The notes beneath the pieces were generated by a model. That model did no database searches and was not told where the DNA came from. It worked only from the letters and a program-made list of their open reading frames with translations. Below, piece after piece: positions 13,333 to 25,403 of a DNA stretch of 64,000 nt. The stretch is from positions 14,266,330 through 14,330,329 of the forward strand of contig JABBOT010000001.1 of the NCBI GenBank assembly GCA_016165875.1, given 5' to 3'. The stretch's first letter is position 1. Each line of letters opens with the position of its first letter. A program made the position numbers and the translations under genes. Source of the DNA: Acanthopleura granulata. Taxonomy: Eukaryota; Mollusca; Polyplacophora; Chitonida; Chitonidae.

Positions 13333-16300
13333 GACCATGACCCTTGAGGCTGACACTCACACTTTTCCTGTTCAGTATCATTCTACATTTCATTTTTACC
13401 CCAAAACACCTTTCTAAGAGCTCTCTCAATCAGGTAAATGAGCAACTTACCATGATAGTCATGGATAAATTTTTAGATCATTTACTCTTATATTTAGGTA
13501 TTTGTATTATATGGCAAATCCCTACTACTAGTGTAAATCTTCATCCTCTTCCACCACTGAAGCACTCAGTGGAATTTACACATACGGTGATTATGAAAAT
13601 AATGCCCCAAATGCTTTCTCTGTGTGATTAAGGAGGTAATCTTCAAAAAACTGTGCAAATTATTTCTCTAGACCCCATAGTTCTGTCTGAATGTTTCAAA
13701 ATACGGGTTGTAGAGATGGCTGAAAAGGTTGAAGAATTAGGGTAGTTATTCAAATGATGGCCCAGGTCTGAGTATGCCTGTCTAACTTAACTCTACACCT
13801 GAACACAGGGCTGTCCACACATGTCACAGTGACTCAGCTGTTCTGGAGTTGGTGTTTTTCTACTCAATACTCTGTCTAATGGAATTTAACAGAACCTGAG
13901 GAATTTGTGTTTGTTAAAAATGATACTGTAGGTTGTGTTGTGGTGAGAAAAGCATGACATTAGAGGATGACGGACAAGAAATAAGGATGTCCCTGATACC
14001 ACAGGGGTTTGAGGACACTGAAGTACATGTAATTCCATAACACAGCCACGATGTGTGAGAAAACAAAACCTAGACAAGGCTACATATGTGTGTTATGTCC
14101 AGCTCCATCCCAGACATTCTTTACTTGTACACAAATGTTAAGTTGTTGTGAGCATGCTACTTTCGAATATATATATAATACATGCACACAAGTATGCTGT
14201 CATTAGTTAAACATACATTTGCATCTGGGTCCCCAGCAAAGCATATCTGTTCTGGTAAGCAACTGGAACATGCCCAACAAGACCTATGTACAGGTTTAAA
14301 AATATGCCCTTACAAAAATGATACCTGCATCTGGTTTGATACATGTACTTCATGCACTTTAAATCAGTTAGCCTTAATATCTGAACTCGTTATTACTTCA
14401 AATCACATGATGAGGTAACACTTCAGAATGTGGTTTTTGAACAGCAAAATCCATACAGATGAACAAGCGTTATTAGCATAAGATACATGTCCAATTATAC
14501 GCATCATAATGTGTTATATATCTCCTCATCTCAACACTTCAGGTCAACCTAACATTTCAAATCTGGCTATCAAGCGTATCCTAGACATACATTATCTTAT
14601 GAATAATGCATAAGTTGTCGGCCTGAATATATCTGCCTTACTATTTTCCCATGCTGTTACATATACCATGCCCACCCATGGACACACATATAATTTGAGT
14701 TAGTATAAATGTATTTTGTTATTTGTGCATCTTTTGGGCATATACTTGTCATCTACCAGTATATCATGTTCTATCTTTAACCATCTGGTAAAGGTAGAAC
14801 ATACCCTCTAGTTCCTACATGTTCACAAGTCATCACCTACATTTATATACATGTACCAGTAAGCACTATAAATGTCCACATTTCAGTACATGTGCACACA
14901 GACCATACATCATAACAAAAGATTTCATGTACATGAATTGATGTATGTAATTTAACCAAGGCAATTTTCTTTGAGCAAATCACATTTATGCTACTGCTGG
15001 TGAAAAGAAGTGTTTTATTCCAATTTATTCACAACTTTTCAAACAATGTTTTTTTTTTGTTATTATTAGAATGTTAAACAATACTAGCACGTAACTACAC
15101 ACCAGAGTAAGAGAAATCTTTCAAGGAAAACATTTCTGATGTTATTATGCTCTGAGGGAACAGAGGAATGTTTAGAGGCTAAATATTGTCACATGCACTT
15201 TTACACTAAGCAATTCTTTTAATAGCTTTAGTGTGAGAGTACTGTTCTTGGAGCAAAATGAACACAAACAAGAATCTCTAGTTATACAGGTAATGCAGTG
15301 ATATACAAAGCACTTAGTATTACTGTTTGTTTGCCAAACAAAACTCCCTTATTCTTACGTGTGGGAGTGGTTGGGCCATGCACAAATATTTGACACATTT
15401 GTAACACTACTTAAGCAATTTCCAACACAATGTACAATGTAACAGTGAAACAAACAGGCCTGTGTCTAGGCTGATCTCTTTACAGGTATATGTGTGGTAT
15501 CCTGCTTGTCACACATTCCTGTAAACTGGGTCATTTGCCCCAACTAGAACAAAACATCTCCAGGGCTATACAGGGCTTATTCCAAATACCACTCTGTGAG
15601 TTAATACACTCAAGCCACAAAACATACCTTAACAATACATTTATGTTTGCTCTGGTCTTCAAAATTAAGGTTAAAATATGTGTGCATTCTTTCATCACTA
15701 GTGCATTCCATCAATCAAGCAACACAAAAATAGAAATTCCTACAGTTCAACCTGTTGTTAACAAGGGAAATATATAAAAAATTTAACTGTGTATCAGCAG
15801 CCTGTGATAAACTCAGCTATGGTTGTAACACATATTTTTCTGGACTAATTAGCATTATTAGATTTCCAGTGAGGCAGATAATTTCAGAACGTGCCATAAG
15901 GAACTATATTTATAAGCAGCCATCAAGCTGATAATATCACACACCTCATCTCATTGACAAGCGAACATTTGCATATATGAAAGTTTGTTTGGGGACATCT
16001 GATATCATGTATTGTTAGGAGGGGTGGGCAACTTGATCCCTGCTGCAATACAGCTTTTAATGACACAGCTTTCTACGCCCAACATAAATCATGAATGTAT
16101 GTGCCTGGTGTTACCTCCCAAAACTTGCATGCATGGCCACTAGGTGATGATGATGTGTTTGTAGACATACATACAAGTGATTAAATATATTACCAGTGCG
16201 CGAACTGCTGCTGAGAACGAAGCATCATAAACATGCTTTCGGAGCTGTACAAGAATTGGGTATTATCACAAGATAGAGTGACATCAACTCATTGAACAAT

Positions 16301-18135
16301 TTGTTTTTCAACATATGCAACACCCAATGTTTTTTATGCTGCACATCACTTATAACACTAATACCGTAACACAGATGTGAACATCTATCAGTGTCTATAT
16401 GGTGAAATTCAATAACACATGTAAAACATTAATATGGAAATAAAACACATCTTCACAAATTTGCATTTCTGTGAAAGGCTCATTTATACGACTGTCATCA
16501 GCTGTTCAAACCGGACATTATCCGTCTTCGTTAAGCACCATCCACGCAGGAAGCATTGGTACAGATGCCGCCATTTTGCCTGGTTCACCTTGGACTTGGA
16601 ACAAGTCACACACGCTTGGCTAGAAACTATTGAGTTACACGTATGAATCAAACCGCTAAACTAACACTGTTGCTCAGGCTTAGTACCTCGTGCAAACATA
16701 GGATCAGTACCGACTTATAAGCCACAAGTAAACAAACCGCAACAAAACCGGGCCAAATAATTACGAGCAAGATCCCAGGCATAGGTAAGCTATTTGAGCT
16801 GAAGATAAGCTCTCCAAAAGCAGCCACCGTAAAATTTATGGATCTCAAGGTTTTGCCGGCATTTTGCTTTTATCTGCTGTCTGCGAGCATACATTAATCG
16901 CAGCTGATCGTCATCGGTTTGACGGGAAGAAAGGTGACTTTACATACCCATTTCGCCGGCTTTCTTCCCCAGATATTCCCTTATTTGATGAGACTATATT
17001 CCGTCAGCTACCACTTGCCGACGACAGCACCATGTCTGTCAGGTTAACTTCCGTTTTGGTATGACCTCATCAACATAGACGCCAACTGCCCAGTGCGGAG
17101 AGTGACTAACCACAGAAAGGTGAGGCTCCACACGGGAGGGCCAAATCCAAGTCAAACACCTTTGCGGTTTGCTGGTGGCAACACACAGGTAAACCTGTAT
17201 CGGCCTGTATTTTGGCACAGGCAACTGAAAGTATATTTGGGTATAAGTCTACCTTAAGAAAAAAAAATTCTTGAAATGTGGTACTAATGTGCATTTAGAT
17301 TGCATTCCTCAACTTCGGATGCAGATGATGCAGTTTATAAAATTGCGATGAAGAATAAAAAATTAGCACTTCGTTTCGATATAATGAAAGTGTCCAGTAT
17401 GCTGGCAAAACAGCTGTGGGCAGTTTAAATGAATCCATCAGTGCAATATTTGATTTATTCGTTGGAACGTAATTAAACTTTCCAATACAGATGAGACCGT
17501 GATCGCATATATAGAGCTAATAAAGCCGTTAAACTGACCTTACAAACTACACGTGCATGCATACATATACACGTAGCAAGGATTATAAACGTTGGAATAT
17601 ATTCCAGGCATTTTACATAGAGACTCTAAAATTACGTAAAGGTAGGTGTATATATACACGGACTTCATTCGGACATTCTTACTCCACACGGTGGGAGTAT
17701 TTAACCTAAAATTACATAGGTATAAAAATGCACTCTCAGAAGCACACGAAGGCCTCAATTGACACTTTTGGAACAAACATTTGACTTTTTCTGATAAGAA
17801 ATTAATCAAACTACACACAAAGAAACCTCCTAAGTGACCCTCTCCTAAGTGGATAAATCAGTGATAATCAAGCCAAATGTGTCACCTGAAAAGTGCTAAC
17901 CTTTACGGTAAATGCAATAGATATATAGGCCGACTTGTACAATTAACACACATGCATGTGCTTCTACAGGCCTGTGTGCAGCATATACACGTTTTATAAT
18001 CACACACTGCCATCCACGTGCCGATTTGATCTTATTGGGGGACTACAGGTTAACCTCTCGTCTGCTGGTCTTTGAGGCTGTAATGAATCAAATCTGAGGA
18101 CTTTTTTCAAAACCGTCCAAACATGGTAAACTCAC
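12140..18135. other. Non-coding stretch, no firm gene
   Basis: AT-rich. It contains a diverged copy of the 413-771 repeat at 13,343-13,450, a TG/TA microsatellite at 13,285-13,332 and a CpG-richer patch at about 16.5-17.2 kb holding a possible alternative first exon (ATG at 16,951, one further base, donor GTATGT at 16,947). Nothing else is gene-like. Confidence 0.5.
13285..13332. repeat. TG/TA microsatellite
   Basis: A run of alternating TG then TA dinucleotides, interrupted once by AAA. Confidence 0.9.
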
Positions 18136-18247
18136 CTATACAGTACGGTCGGATTCTAAATCCTGCGACCATCATGGCTTCAGGATGGGCGGAGGGTCGG
18201 TCCATGATACGCTGCCCCTCCATCCGTCGACCAAATATGCCGATCAT
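18136..18247 (-). CDS. Candidate first coding exon of the basic Ser/Pro-rich protein gene
   Basis: On the minus strand ATG at 18,247-18,245 opens 37 codons (start MIGIFGRRMEG, end GFRIRPYCI) plus one base, closed by a consensus donor GTGAGT (GT at 18,135-18,134). The outgoing phase matches the acceptor at 1333, so joining gives ...RPYCI-GQKQGKHRRED..., about 282 aa in total if the exon at 199-446 is last. The region is CpG-richer than its flanks, as expected near a promoter. An open frame in another phase, from a Met near 18,400, ends in a TGA whose bases overlap this ATG (ATGA), an arrangement that could be a regulatory upstream frame. I do not recognise the sequence, and the intron to 1333 would be 16.8 kb. 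Another exon 1 ending in the same phase is possible at 16,948-16,951. Confidence 0.4.
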
Positions 18248-20379
18248 GTTCCTTTCTCTATACGAGAATGTTTACGCGATCCTCGGGTCATCATCCGCGA
18301 ATGATGCCTATAGATGATCGGCGTATCTTGATCAAAGTTTATTTTGTCATTATAAGGTGCCGTTTCTATGCACACCGGTGATTCAGACGCGCTGACTCCA
18401 GCCATGTACATATATATATCGTGAATGCATGACTTCACCATGCATGATGACTTACATTTCGCCGAAGCCCGAGTTTCGGACTGTTCTTCTGGACCATTCA
18501 GTTTTTCGTACTTTTTTTCGAAAACAAATGATAGCGTATTAAATTGAAACTTGCTACATACAGCTTCATCATGACGACTACCACGTCAGTTTCGAGGCAT
18601 CTTGTATATTTTGGACAAGTTATATTATACCTCTTTTTTTGCCCGGTTTTCCAGACTTCTTCACCCAAACGATATAGATGTATTAGACCTCTACAGAATA
18701 TAAATTACATGGCTTCGCCGGGGCAAGTTATACATAAATACAATCAATGTTCGAGTTTTAGTCCGTTTTGAAAAAAATTTTCTTTGTTTTTCGTTCTGTT
18801 GTGTCTGCACAACAAATGGTATAGATATACCTGCGAAGCCCCAAAATGGTATAGTGGACATGCATTGCGAAATCAATGCATTCAGAGTGCTTATTAATTA
18901 TTCTTGTATATGTACAGGTCTATTAAGCCTTCTTGAATGGATATTGTCATGTGTAAGGCTATATATATCCAAAGTGTGATGGAGGATTGCTGTGTACTAT
19001 AGGAATCTATCTATAGGGACTATAGGCTTTCACTCGGATATTTGCACATTTACCACCCTTCCGCCCGAAGGTAAATCGCTCTGATACACAAGTCACACGC
19101 GGGAAATCAGCCATCAGCCACACTTAAATCATTTCCCCGTATTTATCGGACCACAGCATATATATATACATCCGTGTTATGTTATTCATCTGGGTAATAT
19201 ATAATAGGAAATATACATATCTAGGCTTATACCATACCTATAAATTTCGCATCCTTTTCTATATTCCAGTTTAACATTTCTCCAAATAAAGCTTTTCCAA
19301 TCTGAGAATATTTCACTGTTAATGGCCGATTCAGTCTGTCTTATCTATGTTATATTTGAAACCGATTCCATACATAAATGTATACATAGATCAACATGTG
19401 ATAATTCAGAGAGGATTCTGGCAATGTTTGCTATTTGCTTGCACGGAATCTATGAAAATCGGATCGCCCTGTAGCCTCTATGACGTACGCCTACGTATAT
19501 ACTTTGGAGTCGAAGAAAAAATTATGCTACATAGAAACGAAAAGCGTTGTATAATTATATAGACGCAAACATTTCAAACTTACCTAAATGAGCCGCCACA
19601 TTTAACAATTCTGAAAGGAGAAAATGTACACAATCAGATATAAATATCGATTGTTGAAAGCAAAATAAATGACGCCAAAGTCTAATTTGTATATATTCCG
19701 ATAAATTTCTTCTTCTGAATAATCATTATTTATTAAGGTACATGGTATATAAATAATTAATAATTTACTGGAATTCAGAATTTCAGTTACAATTAATGCA
19801 TGCAGGACACTAAATCCATGCTTCGTTTTCCATATATGAAAAGCCATGTATATTGTATTCATAGTTTCAAGACATTCAGACTTTAGAGATTATCTGAGCG
19901 TGCAATAAAACCACAAGTTAAAATTTTAATGTAAATAGGGGCCTACATATAGAGTGTACTTCTCGATAAATCTTGAAACCGTTCTTTACAAATTCGTGAG
20001 GAATCACGAATACAGGTTTACATCTCACTTTAAACGGGCTATTAACATACTTTCGTAAGTTTTATTTTTGTGTGAACTCATACAAGTCTGCTTTTCTCAT
20101 CGCAAGTGGGGGCAAGCCAAACTTTTTCCACGTATACCGGTAGGTATAATTTAAGTCACCCGGGTAATTTTTGTGATGGCAACATATATACATAGGCCGT
20201 ATGTCGGCTTGTCACAGTCGGTAAGTAATACTGATAGTTATTGTGTACTCTTGGGTCATTCTGGAAGTAAACGAACGCTTAAAAATGTTCCGCATGTATG
20301 GCTTTCGTGCAATGACTCCGCTAACAGTAGGCCTATATACATTTTACATTTTCATTTGCATACACGATTGGTGTGAGTT

Positions 20380-20545
20380 GTACTGAAGAATTCTTCACCT
20401 GCAAGGACGGTTGAAAGAAACTGGAGTAACAGTGTAGTAAACCACTGCTCTTTAGCAGAGGCAGCTACCCAGACAAACCTTCTGACTTCACACAATCATA
20501 CCAACAAGAGCTGGATTCGAGCCTGCGGCCTGTCATTCTTCATGA
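20380..20545 (-). mobile_element. tRNA-headed SINE (family B), minus orientation
   Basis: On the minus strand GGCTCGAATCCAGCTCTTG (a B-box GGTTCGAATCC relative) is followed by GGTTTACTACACTG and related body sequence shared with the copy at 42.8 kb. No tail is recognised. Confidence 0.5.
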
Positions 20546-20624
20546 TCGATCGGCTTTAACAAGAACAACTATTACATACAGGCAAAGCCTGATAATGTAC
20601 CAATGCATATACATGTATATATGC

Positions 20625-20725
20625 TCAAGATCGAGTTTTTCGCTAATACGACGGCTGTTCGTTTTATGGGTGGAGGAAAGCGGACTACCAGGCGTAAGCC
20701 CACCGACCTCTGGCAAGTTACTGAC
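20625..20725 (-). mobile_element. SINE core fragment (family A), minus orientation
   Basis: GCTCAAGATCGAGTTTTTCG, then ATACGACGGCTG and TGGGTGGAGGAAAGCGG, match in order the core of family A (tactcaagaatatttc, atacgacggcgg, tggtgggaggaaaccgg). Diverged. Confidence 0.6.
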
Positions 20726-21536
20726 GAAAGTTTCAACATGTGACGTACAGATATACACATTATGTTGGTGGAAGTGTTCTTCAATGAACGTTAGATTGTG
20801 TTCCGGCGAGTGAAGTCGCCTATTGTCACCAAGGCAACACAAGCTGTGGGTGCGGTCCAATGCCAGGTTTGACTTACTTATTTTATTTGATTGTTTCCCG
20901 CCCCATACATGAGAACATTTCACTCGTAAGACGCTCATTTCATTCATATTTCATTTCTCCCGTCAGCATAACGGTGACAAGATTTTAGCCTGGCAGTGCC
21001 CGCTGGGGAAACCGGGCCTTAAGAAACGCCACGTTTGTCCTGGCATTGGTACGGCAAGCGCCTCTTAGACTGACCGGCCAACGACCTGCTTCCATAGTGT
21101 AGGTAGGTCAGGGGTCAAACCTATATATAGCATGCTCCTAGAGGAATATTTAATTCCTGAATTAATATTACTACGTCAAACCGCCAAGATGGTGCGTGTG
21201 CAGCTCTGTTCACATGGCCAACTGTGGTTAGCTACACGGTATCCTGTCTGAAAGAGCTTTTAATGAGGGCAAGCCAGATGATTGGTAGTTATGCGTTACC
21301 CATTTAAGCCAAGGTTGATGGCTGTGTTTCTCAGCGTCCAGGTGGTGGTTTGTGGATGGCCAACTCCGATAACCACCTTGTTTCAGCTGTGCTTGCTGTT
21401 GAAACCAAACCCATGGACAGGGTTATAACTCTGTATGTAATGCCGCCCAGTTGTTCAAAACTGAAGTATGTTAACTTCAAAGCAAGTCTTTAGTTTTGAT
21501 CGTATACCTTCTCAAACTGTACAAATGCCAGGATAA

Positions 21537-21780
21537 AAAAGTGGAATACACCGACTGCTAATAGTAGGGATATCTCTGAACTTTAGGTTGGAGCTCAGCA
21601 CTGAGAGTCGGCCCGGTGTCAGTATAATGCGACTGTGTGCGGTGCCTTTGACGTGATGATCCAATGGCGGCAGCACTTTGGCGGCATGGATTCGCCTTGC
21701 CACGAGAGGACTTAGTATGCATACATTCTAAGGACTCGTCGTCGTCATATGACTGAAAGATTGTTAAGTACGATGTTAAA
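21537..21780 (+). mobile_element. Dispersed element (family D), plus orientation, head missing
   Basis: The reverse complement aligns with 55,783-56,100. Shared blocks include TTTCAGTCATATGACGACGA, GTCCATGCCGCAAAAGTGCTG (here GCCGCCAAAGTGCTG), a GGCACC block and CACATTGTACTGA (here CGCATTATACTGACACC). The tRNA-like end seen in the 56-kb copy is absent. Confidence 0.7.
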
Positions 21781-22312
21781 TCCCAAGCATACATACATAT
21801 ATACGTACATTCTGAACTTTAGATAACCAAAAACCATACAGTTTGTTTCGAAAAAATTCATGTCTATGAACAAATGTATGAGGTGTATACACCGTTTTCA
21901 CAGCTTTAAAATCATTTTCAAGGTTTAAAATGATTAAAGCCTTGAAGCTGATTTTTAAAGCATTTAAAAATACTTTTACAGCTTGGAAAATATGGAATAA
22001 ATAGCACCACGGCACCCCATAGAAGTGAGACGATACCGACTACAGGCGTCTTCAATGCCTGAGGTATTCACTGGTGATCTCTACACAGACGAATAGACAT
22101 CCACACAACCTGTTCTTTCTTTCAAACACGCTGATTCTGTTTACTTACGCTTTGTTCTTTTACCACTTTTTTTTTTTTACCACCAAACGTCATTTTTACT
22201 ATTGGTATTTTAGGCTGGTTCCCGTGGGTTATCGAGGAAAGATTGATTGCTCTCTATATCTGAACCAAAATCAACACTAGGGTTTCGCAGTCTTGTTCAT
22301 TAGTATATATTT

Positions 22313-22489
22313 CATGAGAAGCGGATCGTGGCTGAGTGGTGAACACGCTTGTCTTTCATGAGAAGCGGATCGTGGCTGAGTGCTGAACACGCTTGTCTTT
22401 CATGAGAAGCGGATCGTGGCTGAGTGCTGAACACGCTTGTCTTTCATGAGAAGCGGATCGTGGCTGAGTGCTGAACACGCTTGTCTTTC
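22313..22489 (+). repeat. Tandem array, 44-bp unit with a tRNA A-box-like core, 4 copies
   Basis: Units start at 22313, 22357, 22401 and 22445, each CATGAGAAGCGGATCGTGG followed by CTGAGTGCTGAACACGCTTG and TCTTT. Copies are nearly identical (one G/C difference in the first). CGTGGCTGAGTGGTGAAC resembles the A-box half of Leu/Ser-type tRNAs (TGGCCGAGTGGTTAA), so a SINE head may have been amplified. The last unit runs on into unrelated sequence with no B-box. Confidence 0.95.
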
Positions 22490-22869
22490 AACCGCTCAAC
22501 CGTTTGCTCAGTTTAACGTTCATCGAAGACCACTTGTCCTCCACCGATATGGCATACGTGGGGCCTATTTGTTATACGTCGTAACTAACTTGAGGAATTT
22601 TGTCAGCAACTTGTCAGAATATACTCCATAAATAAAGGCTGTGTTCAAATTTCCACATCCACAATACATGCGTATCATCATGTGGTACACAAATTATATT
22701 TCGCTGATACACACATCACAGTGGATGTAATACACAAATTACACAAACTGTGTACTTTGTACACAAAAATCACATGGATGTGCATTTGTGCCACAATAAT
22801 GTGTACCACTCATACACAGTAGTTTTTAGAGCGTAATCAGTGGTTTATCCCAAGCAGTCCGCCTTGTTC

Positions 22870-22925
22870 TACCCATAAAGATGACCGCCATCGTATAAGT
22901 GAAAAATTCTTGAGATTTAAACAAT
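22870..22925 (+). mobile_element. SINE 3' core remnant (family A), plus orientation
   Basis: CATAAAGATGACCGCCATCG then TATAAGTGAAAAATTCTTGAG matches the 3' core of the copy at 40.2-40.3 kb. Confidence 0.6.
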
Positions 22926-23365
22926 AATGAAATTTTGTACTAACGCATATAAGTAAACTTGCAATTTGTATCTGGACACGGTCAAGTCAGCTTAGCTATT
23001 TGTAATGGTATCAACAGAGTTGTGTCCCATTAGTGCGTTTATGGGCTCGACGTTTCGCGTTAATAATAAAGGTATTTGATATCAATATGAAAATGATTGT
23101 GTCCTCTGTGTGGTATTTACAGTCGTGTCCTTAAACCATCAGGATGGTAATTAATTTCAACAATTTAGATCTACCGCATGGCATGATTACCGTCCACATA
23201 TACACAGAATATTGTAATCTACTTACACACTGGCGAAAAAAGCAATCATCATGCAAGCTGAGCTGAGACGGAGGAGCGGATGGGACGGATTACCAGGTGG
23301 GATTTCCGTGTGACTTTCCTGTCGGATTACCGACGGAAAGGCTAGGTACTTAAATCGGAGAAGGG

Positions 23366-23400
23366 GGCCTCCGTGGCTCAGTTGGTTAGCGCGTTAACGG
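23366..23400 (+). mobile_element. SINE head only (family A)
   Basis: GGCCTCCGTGGCTCAGTTGG then TTAGCGCG is the tRNA-like head with A-box. It matches the reverse complement of the head ends at about 40.0 and 55.5 kb. No B-box or cloverleaf follows, so it is not a functional tRNA gene. Confidence 0.65.
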
Positions 23401-23692
23401 AAAATGGAGACAAAACGTGCTATTTCCTTCTGTGGGTGAGTCTCGGCACTTTTGTATTGCACATATACAAGGGTGGCCAGAGAGTAAACCTACTTGTATG
23501 TTAATGCCAGTGAACTATCAGGACAAATATTTATTCATTTTACTCTGTGCTTTACGCGCCGTACTCAAATATTTTTTCTTATCTGATGGCGTCTGTATAT
23601 AAAGTTGGATAAAATCATGCAGCGTTTTACCTGGTCGACACTATTCCTGACAAACCTATATATGTACATACACACAAAGCAGAATCAGAGTC

Positions 23693-23765
23693 GCCAAGGG
23701 TTGGATTCGAACACGCGCAGTCATCGATGCCGTTCATAGCCTATATAAACTGCTTGTAAACTCGT
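23693..23765 (-). mobile_element. tRNA-like fragment, minus orientation
   Basis: The minus strand reads GCCCCCACTAGCCAAGCTG ... GTGTTCGAATCCAACCC, with A-box-like and good B-box sequences at tRNA-like spacing. The ends do not pair as an acceptor stem, so a SINE head is more likely than a tRNA gene. Confidence 0.35.
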
Positions 23766-24064
23766 CATACAGCTTGGCTAGTGGGGGCTTTCGGATATAG
23801 GAGAAGTGTATGGACCGGCACGCGTGGGGAAGAGAAAACTCTTCACCTCATACGAATTCGACAATACACATGTACATAAGTAAAGGTCTTTTTGCGAAGA
23901 AGGGTGTGGAAGTCTATATTATGCAATGTTTGGCCCATGTATATCTGTGTGTATGTCAGCAAACATTGGTATTACTGGAATGTTTGAATAAAGGTCAGGT
24001 TTGTTTACATTGAAGGGGAGGTAAGTATTCTTAACTAAATGATATGAAGTCGCCGGGAACTTTA

Positions 24065-24245
24065 CAGCGTGGTACTATTACTGATTGACTGATTGATTGA
24101 TTAATTAATAAATTAGAGTTTAACACCGAACTGAAAGAAAATGTCTTCACGCTCATGAACGTATAGGAAACCGCAGCTCGGCAAAAACAACCGCCCTTAA
24201 GCCGCTATTTGAAACCTCCTGACTTAAGGCCGCTAGAAGTAAACC
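24065..24245 (-). mobile_element. Degraded SINE (family B), minus orientation
   Basis: TTGATTGATTAATTAATAAATT (tail complement), then GAGTTTAACACCGAACTG and AAACCTCCTGACTTAAGGCC. The last block matches CTTTAGGTCAGGAGGTTTC, read in reverse, in the copy at 42.8 kb. Confidence 0.45.
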
Positions 24246-25347
24246 TGTATAGTGGGAGCTGAATATCATCTTTATACACCTAACTTTAACCACTGGTCTG
24301 AACCATGGAATGAAATTTATGTTCTAACAACAGACATTCTATTTTAATCCCCCCCCCGCTCCAATATTACAGTTACGTAACATGGGAGGGTTTGTTGTAC
24401 CCGGAAGATTAACACGTTTTGTTAATAGCGAGCACAGCTTCCGTTCACGTTTGTTGAATTTGCCTGATAACTGAGAGTTCCAGCAGTTGTCAAGCAAGCA
24501 CGAGGCTGTATTATATGAATTTAGTGGCTTTTCGCGAATTTGTACGTTGCTTATACATGTACATTTTCCATATTGTACGAACATGAACAGTATATATGAA
24601 GATCGAAAAAAAAAAAAAAAAAAGCAAACAAGACCGAACAAGCAAGACATTTACCTTGCCAAATGGAATTTGTATATATACAGCCGAAAGAATGTAGAAT
24701 TGGGAGGCCTACAGAAGCATAGAAGACTTCAAGAACCAATATACATACGGTATGTATGCGAACAGGACAATGCTATCTTGAAGACATTGGTGCGTTACTC
24801 ATGAAACTTGCTTACAACTGGGTGCATCTCGATGACCGAACACATTATACACGTACACAGCACCACACGTTATAGGTCATTCGTGACTACGAATATGAGT
24901 GATGGCTATACCAGAATAATAGCTATTTGTCTTCACAGGTTTGCAAGCAAGGAATTTTGTGTACTGCATTCGGATGCAATATCCTTATTATAAACCGTTA
25001 TATATTTATCTGGAAGAAAACGCTCACCTGCAACCCAGAAGCCTCCGGAAGCCATCTCTGACAGTGAAATGTTATCCTGTATCTGTCCTTCACATCCCAA
25101 ATATCCAGTCTAATACAATAAGGCGACAAGAAGAAGGTCAGCAAATGTAAACAAATACGAGGCAGACAAAGACTGACCACTGCAGCTAATTATGAGCTAT
25201 GCTGTCAGAAACCAGGTCACACACTAACTTGCATCAGTCCATAGGCTATACACATACTCCCGTTATTTAGTGACGGGCTTATGTCAAAAGTAGCTAAAGC
25301 CGGTATACGGATTCTCCGGCACGGTGTCGGTGTATGGCCGCGCTTAC

Positions 25348-25403
25348 CTGGCTGTATAGCGCTCCTCACTCCGCGCACACCACGTTCTGCGCAATAAGCT
25401 CAT
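25348..25403 (-). other. Possible first exon or 5' UTR exon of an unknown minus-strand transcript
   Basis: A CpG-rich patch (about 25,300-25,550) carries on the minus strand an ATG at 25,403 opening 18 codons (MSLLRRTWCARSEERYTA), then an excellent donor CAG/GTAAGC (GT at 25,347-25,346). Its phase (two bases carried) does not match the acceptor at 1333. No partner exon was found. Confidence 0.2.

Larger units (their letters stand above)
18250..25300. other. Intergenic DNA rich in SINE fragments, no gene seen
   Basis: Holds family B, A and D mobile-element copies, the 44-bp array at 22.3 kb, tRNA-like fragments and simple repeats. A donor-like GTAAGT on the minus strand at 18,455, after a 14-codon frame from an ATG at 18,497, is the only other exon-like signal. 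The longest open frame (20,540-20,947 minus) overlaps a SINE core. Confidence 0.5.

Noticed and set aside
20540..20947. 135-codon open frame, minus strand
   Set aside because: It runs across a family A SINE core and has no protein-like features.
22313..22489. Regular direct repeats that could look like a CRISPR array
   Set aside because: Units are contiguous with no variable spacers, and the DNA is eukaryotic. The same applies to the 27-, 63-, 64- and 103-bp arrays.
23366..23440. tRNA gene starting GGCCTCCGTGGCTCAGTTGG
   Set aside because: Only the A-box half is present. No B-box, anticodon arm or matching acceptor stem follows, and the sequence is a known SINE head in this window.
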